From Atherix ibis (Eukaryota > Arthropoda > Insecta > Diptera > Athericidae), in NCBI GenBank assembly GCA_958298945.1, contig OY282607.1:81743868-81807867 (forward strand): a DNA stretch of 64,000 nt, written 5' to 3'. Both the position numbers and the translations under genes were made by a program. The notes below the pieces were generated by a model. It was not told where the DNA came from and did not search any database. It saw only the letters and a program-made list of their open reading frames with translations. Positions 24,572 to 36,498 of this stretch are shown piece after piece (the first letter of the stretch is position 1; every line of letters starts with the position of its first letter).

Positions 24572-25433
24572 TGAGGTCTGTTCAAAAAGTATCGCGAATT
24601 CTGAATTTCCGCGGGTTTATTATATTCGATTTTCCGTTTTTTATGGCGTTATGTTGATACTCATGTCTCTCACTTATGGCGACAAGTTCGGCTATTTTGA
24701 ATGTTCAGTTAATTTTTGACAGCTGCTTTGCTTGCACGTGTTTTGGCTCGTCTTCGATTTTTGCCCATTTTCGACCAAAAACAGCATCGCATTAACATTG
24801 CTGAGGAGCTGTTGGACTCTGTCCGCGATGACCCAAATTTGCTCCAGAGGGTCATAACTGCTGCCGAATCATGGGTTTATGGTTATGACGTGGAAACCAA
24901 AGCTCAATCATCCCAATAGAAGTTGCCGCACCAGCCCAGACCGAAAAAAGCGCGTCAAGTTCGTTCGAATATGAAGGTTTTGCTTACAGTTTTCTTCGAT
25001 TGCAGAGGCGTGGGTAGAACGGTTAATAAGGAATTTTATCTGCAAGTTATGCGTAAGTTGCGCGAATCAATCAGAAACGCCCGGATTTGTTGGAACAAAA
25101 ATTGGCTTTTGCACCATGATAACGCCCCTGCTCACGCATCGTCGCTTGTGCGTGAATTTTTGGCCAAAAATAACATAATAATAATGTCGGAGCCATTGTA
25201 TTCCCCAGATCTGGCCCCCTGTGACTTTTTCTTGTTCCCGAAGCAGATTCTTTGATCCATTTTTTGAAAAGGGCAAAAATCGAAGACGAGCCAAAACACG
25301 TGCAAGCAAAGCATCTGTCAAAAATTAACTGAACATTCAAAATGGCCGAACTTGTCGGCATAACGCCACAAAAAAATGGAAAATCGTAACCCGCGAAAAT
25401 TCAAAATTCGCGATACTTTTTGAACAAACCTCG
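24572..25433 (+). mobile_element. long-TIR mariner derivative (family 4, copy 2)
   Basis: Flanked by TA at 24570-24571 and 25434-25435. The ends start TGAGGTCTGTTCAAAAAG and, inverted, CGAGGTTTGTTCAAAAAG. The inverted similarity runs for nearly 190 bases (24572-24765 against 25245-25433). The right arm contains the reversed start codon (CAT at 25258-25260) followed by the 5' leader, so it is a copy of the left end. The junction after CDFFLFPK is the same as in copy 1, but the internal deletion on the left differs: copy 2 resumes at FDQKQHRINIAEELLD. Confidence 0.92.
24775..25245 (+). pseudogene. internally deleted family 4 transposase
   Basis: The HTH region is deleted. Reading starts at QHRINIAEELLDSVRDDPN. 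The first catalytic Asp has become Ala (VITAAESWVYGYD, consensus GDES), a stop replaces the Trp of SSQW at 24917, and frame changes follow near 25015. The second Asp (WLLHHDNAPAHAS) and third Asp (SPDLAPCDFFLF) remain with 34 residues between. Confidence 0.88.
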
Positions 25434-27035
25434 TATTTATGATAGCTAAGCATTTGAATTTTTCGTATTCTAGTTTATTCCTTTACTTATACTAGTCATT
25501 AATACATCCTTAATAGTCGACTATAATTAACCACACTTGAACTATATCCACGGGAAAATCTTTTTAAGTAGTTCTTTATTCTGGTACTCAGCTACTGATA
25601 TGCTCTTTTACGTTGATTGAATAGGATATGAGGATCCGTCTGCCCTTATTGTCATTATGTGTTTAATAAATACTTGAATATAATTGTTATTTATTTTTAT
25701 ATTTAAAATAGTAATGATTTTCCTTAGTTTAAAAATAGTAAAAAAAAATTTCAAAGTTTCATTCTCAGAAAATTTTCAATTATCAAATTATTTTATATAT
25801 CACTTTAAACAAGGTAAAATTATACAACCAACAAATTCTATTATTTAAATGTAAATAACTTTAATTCTTACATAATACACTACTTCATATTATTGAATAG
25901 AAATAAACTTTTCGAAATTTAGTTTGGAAAATGTTAACTCTCTTCAAAATTTCCATTATAAACAATAATTTATCACCCCATCTAAGGATATTGTTTTCAA
26001 ATAACAAATGAAAAGACAATTTTGAATTTTCCGAAACATGAAAATGTCGAAAATCTCATTAAATTTTGTTCATTATTAAATGTCAAAAATATCGAAAAAG
26101 ATTTTGATTGAAATCGACTATAATCTGTATAGGAAAATATCAGTGAACAACTAACTACCCATTGATAAGGGCCTGAATTGAAGACTTTCAGTCTTAATTA
26201 ATTCTACATTCTGCATGTGATATGAAAATAATTTACATAAAAGTAAATTCTTATTAATTAAATGATAGTTATGTATTCTGTGGCCCACTTACAGTTTTTA
26301 TTAAAATAATAGATAGTTATTTAAATTTGGTAAGCTTTACAACATTTTCTACAATATGAATTTTATAAAAACAAGAAATTAGTTGGTTTAATTGTTTATA
26401 AAATTAATAGAAAAAATATAATGGATTTTTTTTTATATGTCTTTTAGTTGTTTCCAAATGTCCTAAGTTGTGGTGGTGCTAAGCATTTTTTTTAATTTCA
26501 GTACAAATATTATTAAAAATGACTTTGACAAATAAAAATTTTTATGTACAATTTCAACTACACATAAAACTAAAATTACATAAAAAATAGGAAAAAGGGG
26601 TTGGCATCCTTCAACGCTTTATTTTTTAATACTTCTAAAAAGATCCCTCTGTCATTGTATTTTAAAGCGTCTGAATGTGATTATTGGGAGGATATAGAAA
26701 GAAATTTGTTTTAGTAAAGGATTATAGTGGAAGGACCAGGCAAGAGGAAAATTTTTTTATAACAAGTAATAACATAATTCACGTATAAAAATGATCTTTT
26801 GTGGCCTGATTTAGCGACACTGGGACGTCTGGGTTTAGTATGCAGTAGTCTTGAATAGTCGTCAAATATCTGAGTTGTCGTGACGCTAAGAATTAACATT
26901 TCAGTAGAAATATCAGGGAAATCCAGAATTAATGTCGTATTTTTCAAATGTAATTTTTAAACAGTCCTCCAGACCGTCATTCAGGAAAGCCGTATATAAG
27001 TATTTTTTATATTTTGCATACTATTCGAAGATTGC
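25434..27035. other. AT-rich stretch without a gene
   Basis: About 1.6 kb of A/T-rich sequence. I recognised no frame, repeat or RNA. Confidence 0.6.
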
Positions 27036-27039
27036 TTTA

Positions 27040-27895
27040 AGTTGATAAAAAAAAATTTTCTCAAGCCTAACGATAATGGCAGAAGTGTGTCCGTCGGAGC
27101 AATAGTTACGGAGTTGCATGCTTTTTCAGTTCCATATAAAAAAAAAGGCAGTGAAGCCACGAGAAATATTTGTGAAATTTATGGTGACATATTGGATGTC
27201 AGGAAATGTCAACGTTGGTTTAAAAAATTTAAAACTGGAGCCCGGAAGAGGACGGGCTCTAAAAGCTCAAATTGAAGCAAATCCAACAATGACTATTGGC
27301 GAATTATCGAAAAAAAAGGTCGGTGTATCCTGATCAAGTACTCAAAGATGTCTCAAAAAAATCGTAAAAGTCCAAAGGCAGGGTGTTTGGGTTCCGCACG
27401 CTTTGTCCGACCGCAACAAGACGGAACGCAACACCGCATGAAAAGTTTTGCGTGAACAAGAACGGAATCATCCATTTCTTCACGAATTAATCACTGGAGA
27501 TGAGAAATGGGTTCTGCACGCCAACATTAAAAAGAAGAAACAGTGATTAGCCCCTGGATAGACGGAAATTCCAACTCCAAGACCCGGACTTCACCAAAAA
27601 AACATTTGTTGTGTGTATGGTGGGATTCGAAGGGTGTCGTGTATTTCGAGTTGTTGAAACTAGGCGAAACGGTCACAGCTCAGTTGTATTGTCAATAAAT
27701 CGATCGTTTAAAAGCGGCATTATTACAAAAGAGGCCTGATCTGGGTAGAGACTAAAAAATTATCCTGCAACACGACAACGCCAGACCACATATTGCCGAT
27801 ATGACCCGAAAAAAAAATGGCATGGGTTGGAACACATTATTGCATACTCCATACTCACCAGATTTGGCACCGTCGGATTATTGTACCCTCCATAC
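27040..27895 (+). mobile_element. mariner family 8, single decayed copy
   Basis: Pieces in order: CEIYGDILDVRKCQRWFKKF (HTH, about 27168-27228), AQIEANPTMTIGELSKK (27268-27318), VQRQGVWVPHALSDRNKTE (27370-27425, the WVPHEL-type linker), FLHELITGDEKWVLHANIKK (first Asp, near 27500), WWDSKGVVYFELLKLGET (27620-27672), ILQHDNARPHIADM (second Asp, near 27775) and YSPDLAPSDY (third Asp, near 27875). In this copy 33 residues separate the last two Asp, one short of the family norm. Terminal repeats are not visible and the 3' end is rearranged after SDY. Broken by several stops. Confidence 0.75.
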
Positions 27896-28394
27896 TCACC
27901 AGTTACGGAAGAGAAAAGTCAAAAAAAGGATAAAAAATTGGAAGAAAAGGCAAAAAAAAATAGTAACAAATGACTATGATGGAAAAGAGAGCTTTTATTG
28001 GAAGACTCTTTCTGACCATGCCCCAAACCACCCTTGGCAGATCGCTGGCCCACCTGATCTTCTGAAGTACCCTCTTTGTATTTGAGAAATATATTTTGAA
28101 ACCATATTATTTATCGGGATAATTCTATACTTTTTGGCATTTTTAAATTAACAATAGTTCCGCTCGAGATACGTGTATTTGTAAAATACACAAACTAGAA
28201 CAAATTCTCAATTTGATTAAGTGCAACATGTGTTTTTATACATAATTTTTTTATATATAAACGGTTTTCTTTGGAACGTACCGAGTTTGATACATTACAC
28301 GATATAAGACTGGTATGAGGATACCAGCATGGCTGACTAATCAATAATTTAAACTACTTGAAAAGAACGCTAGAAATTACAATATATTATTTGA

Positions 28395-28540
28395 AAATTA
28401 GAAAATAAGTAAATTTCCAAAGTAAACCTGGATGCTCGACACTATCAAATACCTGAGAGATGTTAAGAAACACTTTGTCGTAGTTAGTGTTTTCAATCAA
28501 CAGATTACATAATGGAGAGTTGGGAATAAAATTAAAATTG
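28395..28540 (-). mobile_element. Jockey-like LINE fragment (RT palm)
   Basis: The minus strand reads NYDKVFLNISQVFDSVEHPG followed by LLWKF, the RT block holding the first catalytic Asp (compare FLDILHAFDRVWHPG in the 16966 copy). Neither neighbouring RT block is readable, so it is a short scrap. Confidence 0.7.
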
Positions 28541-29064
28541 ATAATTAGAAATATTTTCAATGGATTCAAGTAAATGATAATTTTAAAGAAAGTAATCAAT
28601 TAAAAACGTATCGAAAATATCTATTCATCTTTTAATAAATAAAATCAAATAGATTTTATCAAAGTATATCTTATAAAATATGCTTTTTGTTGAAGAAAAT
28701 CGCATAATAATATTTCTATCAAAGAAAATTATGAACTGTATCGCCGCTATTTTGATTTGAATAATTTCTGATGAATTTCCAAAAAACTTTTCCAATTGAA
28801 ATATTGTATTTTTGGCAATTTTTAGCCAAAGGCAATTTCCTTTCAGAAATTTGTATTGAAATAATTTGCTGGTAAAGCAAATTTAATGAATGATTACGAA
28901 AATATTCTATCAACTCATCCATAGTGGTTGTTCGATTCGTTTTGAATCAAAAGCAATTAAACAAACCACCTTCTTCGAATTACAAAATTTTCATAATTAA
29001 TAATAAATTTTATAAAATAAACACATTTATAAAAAAAAAATTATATTCACGAATGTTGTATTTT

Positions 29065-29116
29065 ATAGAAAAATACAAAAGTAGAAAAGTATGTTTCTAC
29101 TTTTGTATTTTTCTAT
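29065..29116. repeat. perfect hairpin, 23-base arms
   Basis: Arms 29065-29087 and 29094-29116 are exact reverse complements separated by six bases. AT-rich, no known element around it. Confidence 0.95.
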
Positions 29117-30004
29117 TCCCAAAATTGATTTAATTTCATTCGAGGATGAGTCCGTACTTTTAATATTGCCTGAAGTAATAATACTCCTTTTCACTATAGC
29201 TATAATACATTACTTAAGAGTTTTGAATATTTGTCAATATTTTGCTGTAGGCCTGATTTGAAAAAAAAAATCCGCAATTTCTTATACAAAAATGTCATTT
29301 TCATTTTCTAGAAATATTTAATTCCACTGAAAAATTAATTTTTTATAATTATGCTGTGGTAAACGTTTAACATTTTTTAGGAATTGTAATATTTTTTAAA
29401 AGTTTTCTATATAAGAAAATATAAACGAAAAAATGAAGTTTAGGAAGAATAGGTAAGCTACTCAGAAAAGGACTTTACGAGGAAGCAAAGGACTAGCTTA
29501 TACGGTAGATGTAGGAGAGCTCTTTCATCAAGTCACTATAGTGTTTGCTTAGTGCCTAAAAGAGGATTTTTTTTTAGTTGAGATGGATTCAATAAAAATA
29601 AAGAGAAAAGTGTCAAAAACCTGGAAAGGTGAGGGAAAAAGGGAAGCAAAAAATATATTATTTATGGTGAAATGATCTAAAAAATAAAATAAAAAAATGA
29701 CCATCAAAAAGAAGAAAAGAACCAAAAGATGATTCAGATGAGGGAGAAGCATTCGTCGAAGATTAAGATGACCATAGTCCAAATACCGCAGAAGAATAAT
29801 ATTGGCAAAATACAGGATTAGATCAGAGAGCTCAATGAAAACACATTTAATTATCCATAATTTATCCCGTTTGTGCTTTGTAAATGAAAACCATCACATT
29901 TTGATGAAAAAATTAAATATTATTCAAATTATACCCACAACACTTCTTCCAATACTTAATCCTTTTGAAAAATTTTTTAATGTCGTACAAGAAATAGTCC
30001 AATA

Positions 30005-31295
30005 CGAGGGTCATTCAACAAGTACTTAGCCTACAAAAGAAAAACGAAAATTTTGGAAAGGTGGCAATTTATTTTTCCACATAATCTTCTTCAAGCTCGA
30101 TACACTTGGCCCAGCGATGCTCTAACTTTTTTAACCCGTCCAAAAAATACATTTTCTCGAGGGAAGCAAAATAGGCCTCCGTGGCGACTATGACCTCCTC
30201 ATTCAACCCAAATCTATTCCCGACGAGTTATTTTTTCAGGTTTGGAAACAAAAAGTAGTCACAGGGGGCCAAATCTGGAGAGTACGGTGGATGGGGCAGC
30301 AAGTCGTAGCGCAATTCGGACCAATTTGGCCATGGCGACGGCGGAGGTATGAGCCGGCGCGTTGTCGTGGTGGAACAGCACTTTTTTCTTCGCAAAGCAG
30401 GGCCGCTTTTTCTTCAATTCGACGTCAAATCGGCCCAATAAGTCAGCATAGTAGCGCCCCATGATTGTTTTACCCTTGTCGAGGTAATCGATGTGGATCA
30501 CACCTTGTGAATCCCAGAAAACGGTGGCCATCACCTTTCCGGCCGATCGAACAGTCTTCGCCTTCTTCGTAGCACGTTCGCCGGGTGAAGTCTACTGTTT
30601 CGACTGTTCCTTGGTCTCTGGTGTGTACCAGTGAATCCATGTTTCGCCGACGGTCACGAAACGACGCAAGAACTCCGCTGGATTGCGCTGAAACAGCGCC
30701 AAACACGTCGCCGATGTGGTCTCACGGTTGCGCTTATTTTCCGGTGTGAGCAAACGCGGCACCCATCGCGCCGACAGCTTTCTCATGCACAGTTCTTCGT
30801 GTAGAATATGATGCACCATTCCTACTGCGATGCCCAAAGTCTCAGCTATCTCGTGAACTTTCAATCGACGGTCTGCCAACACGAGATCGTGGACTTTTTT
30901 AACGTTTTCCTCCGTAGCAGCCGTTTTCGGGGCACCAGGGCGTGGCTCATCAAAAGCCGACGTGCGGCCACGAACAAACTCGTTGAACCAATTCTTGACG
31001 GTCGCCATCGAAAGAGAAGAGTCACCATACACATCATCCAAGCGATCTTTGATTTCGATGCACGTTTTCCCTTCCAAAAACAAGAATCTAATCACCGAAC
31101 GATTGTTCTTTTTCCATTTTTGTGCAATCGACCGACACGTTCGCTTTCAAAGGCTCTCAAAACAAAACTAATGAAGGGAATCGACTGAAGCTTTGACAGT
31201 AGACTACTAAAAGAATGTACTGCACGATGGTAAATTTCTTTTGAGACAGCAGTTCTATCGGGCGGTGACGCTAAGTACTTGTTGAATGACCCTCG
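30005..31295 (-). mobile_element. mariner family 5, full-length copy
   Basis: Terminal repeats start CGAGGGTCATTCAACAAG at both ends, flanked by TA (30003-30004 and 31296-31297). At 1,291 bases it is full length. It is the best preserved copy of this family by structure. The same family is nested at 61361-62597. Confidence 0.95.
30069..31117 (-). pseudogene. mariner transposase pseudogene (family 5)
   Basis: Start MEKEQS at 31117, stop at 30071-30069, about 350 codons. A short deletion after MEKEQS shifts the frame, then it is open over 31095-30592: VIRFLFLEGKT-like HTH, the GRTSAFDEPRPGAPKTAATE linker, SARWVPRLLTPENKRNRETT, and VTVGETWIHWY, where the first catalytic Asp has become Gly. A stop follows EQSKQ at 30592. 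The next open part (30534-30259) has VFWDSQGVIHIDYLDKGKTI and LFHHDNAPAHTS (second Asp), then shifts frame before the PPYSPDLAPCD block. Two independent lesions hit catalysis and frame. Confidence 0.9.
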
Positions 31296-31524
31296 TAGCG
31301 TCAAATGGAGACAAACTGGCAGAGAACTTTTCGCGGAATTAAAATAAAAATTTTCATAATGCGTTTATTGTGGCGCCATCTTATTGAACTTACATATAGT
31401 TCATATTAAAATCTTTATGAATAGGCTAAAAACATGCTTTTAGCGCTCAAAATTGACGCTAAGATCAATTTGTAAACATGATCTTTTTCTTTAATTTTTT
31501 AGACTTTTACGTACCGAAATTTAC

Positions 31525-31700
31525 ACCAAACAGTTATTTTTAGGGATATGATATCTACTCCACAGATACTTGTGGGTTTTTCGAACCTCATATACTGTCA
31601 TTTTGCTTATTAACATATCCACCGAGTTAGAAATGAGCCAAATCGTTGACGATCATAATCTCTTTTTAATACGTAAAACCTGGCTACGGCAATATCACCA
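31525..31700 (-). mobile_element. DD41D-type mariner scrap
   Basis: The minus strand reads VNDLAHF, then LGGYVNKQND and GSKNPQVSVE, matching the SDEAHF-x2-GYVNKQN block of the first catalytic Asp in rosa-like elements. It resembles 42650-42770. Only this block survives. Confidence 0.6.
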
Positions 31701-31794
31701 CATTTGTAGACATTTTTTTATCACATTATTTGGTAATTACAGGATCCATAATATTATTGTAATATTAATTATTCCGATCAAAACTGATATTAAT

Positions 31795-32180
31795 GAACAA
31801 CCCTTTAGCCTGGAGATACGGAACTGAAATTTGGGGTTCTCTACTAAGCAATCCAATTCGTCTCTTATCCAATTCCTACAATTTAAAATGCTCGAAAAAA
31901 AACATCAATGCTTCAGTCTATGTTCATAACCAAGATATCCACCATGAACTAAATGTTCCCTTTATTCATCACTTTTGCGTTTCTCGTTATAAATAGTTTA
32001 ATTTTATGTCACTTTCCCAATAAATACTCATCGGCATTTAAAGATTAATTGGCCAAAAGACTCGTTAGGTAGTAAAACTGCCATTGTAGTATCTTTGTTA
32101 TAAAATCTGCTTGTTACAATGTTTATGAATTGTTGTTATAGATATGAAATAAAATTTGAATAAAACAAAAAAATAACTAT
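31795..32180 (+). mobile_element. Jockey-like LINE 3' fragment
   Basis: Begins with YGTEIWGSLLSNPI and continues with SVYVHNQDIHHELNVPFIHH and FCVSRYK, aligned with LEPWGSIKHF and HRDLNVPFVRELCISRYKKF of the 16966 copy. The 3' leader shares AAAATCTGCTTGTTAC with that copy and ends in an A-rich tail (32145-32175). Same LINE family, opposite orientation. Confidence 0.8.
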
Positions 32181-32220
32181 CAGAAAATGCAAAAAGACTT
32201 CTTCTTAAAAATGATTAAAA

Positions 32221-32288
32221 AAAAATTCTTCAATTTCCACTCATATTTTTAAGATATTAAAAATATGAGTGGAAATTGAAGAATTTTT
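32221..32288. repeat. perfect hairpin, 30-base arms
   Basis: Arms 32221-32250 and 32259-32288 are exact reverse complements with an 8-base spacer, starting about 45 bases after the LINE tail. Confidence 0.95.
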
Positions 32289-34819
32289 ATTCGCAAAATA
32301 AATTATTACCAAAAATCTACAGAGTGTTTATGAGTTTTAAAAATTACTGAATATGCTCATAAAATTTCAAGGATATGCTCACAATAAAAAAAAAATTCTT
32401 ATTTTTAAATCCATGAGAAATAATAAAATCATAGAAAAATTACAAAACTTAGCATTTCATAAAATCGAAAAGTTATCAAATCTCTTATTAAAGTTAATCT
32501 CATATGACTTTATTTGGATTTTTTTCTTTTTATTTGGATACAGAAAATAAATCTATAAAGCATGTGTATAAACAGCTAAAAGTCTACACAACTACGAAAA
32601 AGGACATTGTGATATGAGAAGAAAAAAATTCAACATTTTTCTTGTCTTCATCTTAAAAAATAGAAATTACTTTTAGTGTTTGAAAATGTAGTATATTATT
32701 TGAAAAGTTCGACAGTGAACATGATAAGAAAGTAAAGAAAATAAAGATAAGAATATGTTGTTTTTTTTTAAGTTCTTAAAGAATATACTATCGATTCTGT
32801 GCACTATCAACAAAAAAAATGAGAAAAAAAAACGAAATGAAAAAAAAATTATTATTATAAGAAAAAATATAAAAAATGATATCAAGGACTATGGGATGTG
32901 AAGCGTATATTCATATTGAACAAATAGAAGATTGAAGGACATCTTCCATCCACCCTTGTATACGCCTTCCTAGACTAATCTTACTACAACAAATTTTTAA
33001 ATTTCGTACATTAACGTAGTAGCTGATAACGTCCCTCCTATTATTTTTCCTTGTGCCACTCAAGTACTTATAAAGTGTACGCTTTTTTTTTTGTTGATAG
33101 ATTTTTCAATTTTTTGAATTATGACAAAATGTGTCCCAAGCGTAATCCATCGGTTCATTTTCCATCATAACATAAAGACACAATCGAAATCCGTCTGTGC
33201 CGGGGAGGGGAGGGCATGCCTTTTTTAGATCAAGGCCAGTTATAGTAAAATATTTTCTAGGCGAAATTTGATTACACCGTTCAGAGATTATAAGCAGAAA
33301 ATGCAAAATCTTCCCGCCATTCATAATAGAAGAGTAATTTGGACTTCTTTGGCATATTGAGTCCATTTGCTCGAATTGATAACAGGCAGTCTGCGTTTCA
33401 AGTGCTCGTAATCTTTTCATGAAATCCAGCATCAAACTCTGCAATGCATTGGCGCCATATTGCCCTGGGCATAAATATTACTTCAAAGGGGATTATAGCG
33501 ATGGAGGCAAAAAAAAAAAATTTCGGAAAATTATTAAAGAATTTAATCTAAAGGAAGTGTAGCACTGTGAACGGGGGCCATGCATCGCAATCGTATTAGA
33601 AACGTACGCCGATAGTAGCACAATTTTGTGGGGAGTATTAAATTTTACATATTAAATTGCTTTAATTCACGATTAATGTGATTAGTTTAGGCTTAATATG
33701 ATTTTTAGAATAATTACGAATCTACTCGTATTTTATGCTTAAAAGACAATTCGTCTTAAGATAAGCGCAACAATATAAAAGTCATAAAATTGGAGTGAAT
33801 ATTTTGGCTCAAGGGCAGAAAAGATTTAAAAATTTCGATTTTATCAACTTTCAGTTTCTCTGTAAGAATGTGTATATGTGTATGTGAATTTGTATTCATT
33901 TCTTTTTATCTTAAATAAGTTAGATGAATTCAATTTATTATTTATCTTTTAATGGATGCCTACTTAGATGAATTTATCTAAAAACCAATATTACTTAAAT
34001 ACATACAAAAACTAGACAGTTGATATTGATTTTATTTAAAAGTATTCACTCTAATTTAATCCAAATTAATAATAAATTCTTATTTATTTATTTATGAGTA
34101 TTTATTTTTTAATTGAAATTGTTTGTTAAGATAATCTGTCAAAATCCCAACGATTTGCAAATTTCAACCAAAGAAAAACACATTCGAAAATTTCCATTTT
34201 TCAAAAAAAATGGACAATTTATGCATACTTTTATTATGAAGTTTGGCAAAAATTTTATTATTTAGGTAGTTTTTTTTTTCTTTTAAAAATATGTTTTTTT
34301 AATATAAAATTCAAAACTAACAAAATATTTGTAAAATTTTTATTAATAAAAAATTATTGTAAATATTTTCTTAATATTATTTATTTTGGCCAAATAGCTT
34401 GGATAGATTACGAATAAAAATGAACAAATCATAATATTTTCAATATATATGATATAAAAGAAGCTTATTTAAAATATGAATAAATTTGCTTGACCTAATT
34501 TTGTTCCCTTATTATGGTTAAATAATTTTTTAACTTTATTATTTATTCGAGAAAAGATGTATGCAAATAATCTCAAATAAATGAAAAATACCATCAACAA
34601 AAAACACAGAATTTTCTTGGAAAAATATTGTAATTATACTCGTATAAATTTTATTAAATATTTAACATTTAATTAGAGAGAGAGAGAGAGAAAAAAATCA
34701 TTTTGTCTTTTTTCTTTCGTACTGACTAAAATATCATTTATATGTAAATAAGGAAATAAATTAATAGCATAGGCTTTTAGGATTTCTTCGACAAGTTCAA
34801 CTTTTACAAAAACAAAATA
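32289..34819. other. AT-rich stretch with one unidentified open frame
   Basis: Mostly A/T-rich, with a GA run at 34675-34690. The 112-codon frame at 33106-33444 is listed separately. Nothing else is supported. Confidence 0.5.
33106..33444 (-). other. unidentified open frame, 112 codons
   Basis: I do not recognise it. The minus-strand frame starts MQSLMLDFMKRLRALETQTA, ends CHNSKN, and lies in a pocket (33110-33460) with clearly more G+C than its surroundings. There is no signal peptide and no membrane segment. Another frame of the same stretch is also fairly open (MPKKSKLLFYYEWRED). The pocket may be a decayed exon or a transposon piece rather than a live gene. No promoter or splice sites could be assigned. 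Confidence 0.25.
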
Positions 34820-36498
34820 GAAACTGAATTCTCCATTTTACCAATGAAATTCATCATTTTGAATAGCTCTCGGCAAAACAATTTCATGTTTTTTCTTCTT
34901 TAATCAAGAGCACTTTTCTTCGAACTGAATTTACATGTTTCTAAACTGAATTCATAATTTTCAAATTAAACACACATTTTTGCAAATTAAATTCACTGTT
35001 TGTTATATCAAGCTCACATTATTCCGAACCAAATTCACGCCATATGGGAATTGATTTTTTTTTATATTTTAAAACAACCTATCTGTAAGGTAAATTCACT
35101 TTTTTCCGAAATCCAGATCATCTTGCTACAAAAGGAATTATACCTTTTTCTTAAAATAAGATCACTTTTCTGAAACTAAATTTAACTTTTTTGCCAACTC
35201 AAATTTTTACATTTATTCTAATACAAGATCACCTTAATTTAATATTAATTAATAAACTAATTTACACTTTCTCTAAATAAAGATCGCTTTTCTGTAAACT
35301 ATATTCATTTTTTTTCCAAATGCAGATCACTTTTCTATAAAGGAAATTCTCGTCTTTTCAAATCCTGATTACCTTTCTTAAAAAATAAATTTATTTTTTT
35401 TCGAATCAAGATCTCCTTTCTACTAACTCAAGTTACTAACGAAATCAAGCCCACTAAATTCATATTTATTAAATCAAGATCACCTTTCTGCAAACTAAAT
35501 TAATATTTTTTCCAAACCAAAATCATCTTTTGCAGAGCTAGATTCACCCTTTAACTAAATTAATCTTTTTTCTAAATGAAAATTAAATCAAGATCATCTT
35601 TTTGCAAACTAAATTTATCTATTTTCAAGTAAAAATTATATATTTGCAAACCAATTTTTTTTGTTTTTAAACAAGATCGTATTTTGAAAAACTAAATTTA
35701 CCTTTTTTCCAAATCACGATCACCTTTCTGCAAACTAAATTCATTTTTTCGAAATCAAGATCGATCTTTGAAAAACTAAATTTAAATTCAGATCACCTTT
35801 CTATAAAGGAAATTCTCGTCTTTTCAAATCCGGATTACCTTTCTAAAAAATAAATTTAATTTTTTTTTTGAATCAAGATCTCCTTTCTACTAACTCAATT
35901 TACTAACGAAATCAAGCGCACTAAATTCATATTTATTATATCAAGATCACCTTTCTGCAAACTCAATTAATATTTTTTCCAAACCAAAATCATCTTTTGG
36001 AGAGCTAAATTTACCCTTTAAGTAAATTAATCTTTTTCCTAAATGAAAATTAAATCAAGATCATCTTTCTACAAACTAAATTTATATATTTTTCAAGTCA
36101 AAATTATATATTTGCAAACCAATTTTTTTTAATGAAGATCGCCTTTTGAAAAACTAAATTTACCTTCCTTCCAAATGCAGATTATCTTTCTGCAAACTAA
36201 ATTAATTTTTAAAAAAAATCAAGACCACTTATATGCACACTAAAGCCATCTTTTTTATAAATCTAGACCTACATTCTAAAAAATAGATTCATCTTTTTTC
36301 GAATTAAAATTACATTTCTACTAATTCTAATACAAAAAAAATTCATAGTTTTACCTAATAAAAATCACCTTTCTGTAAATAAAGTTTATTTTCCTCATGA
36401 GGATCACATATCCGCACACTTAAATCATATCTTTTTCAAATTAAAATCGCCTTTCGGAGAGCTAAATTTATCTGTTTTCCAACTAAAAACCACCTTTA
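34820..36498 (+). repeat. degenerate minisatellite, left part
   Basis: Built from variants of a roughly 40-50 base unit of the type AAATCAAGATCACCTTTCTG followed by CAAACTAAATT and a T tract. Within it, 35323-35660 is repeated at 35789-36130 with few changes, giving a higher-order period of 466 bases. It continues beyond the mariner at 36499-37757. No coding content. Confidence 0.88.

Larger units (their letters stand above)
28100..29999. other. AT-rich stretch with a LINE scrap and a hairpin
   Basis: Contains the LINE fragment 28395-28540 and the hairpin 29065-29116. A minus-strand frame at 28719-28922 (starts MDELIEYFRNHSLNLLYQQI) is open for 67 codons but matches nothing I recognise. Nothing else is supported. 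Confidence 0.5.

Noticed and set aside
30808..31188. Plus-strand frame of 126 codons over the family 5 mariner
   Set aside because: Antisense shadow of the transposase HTH and linker region.
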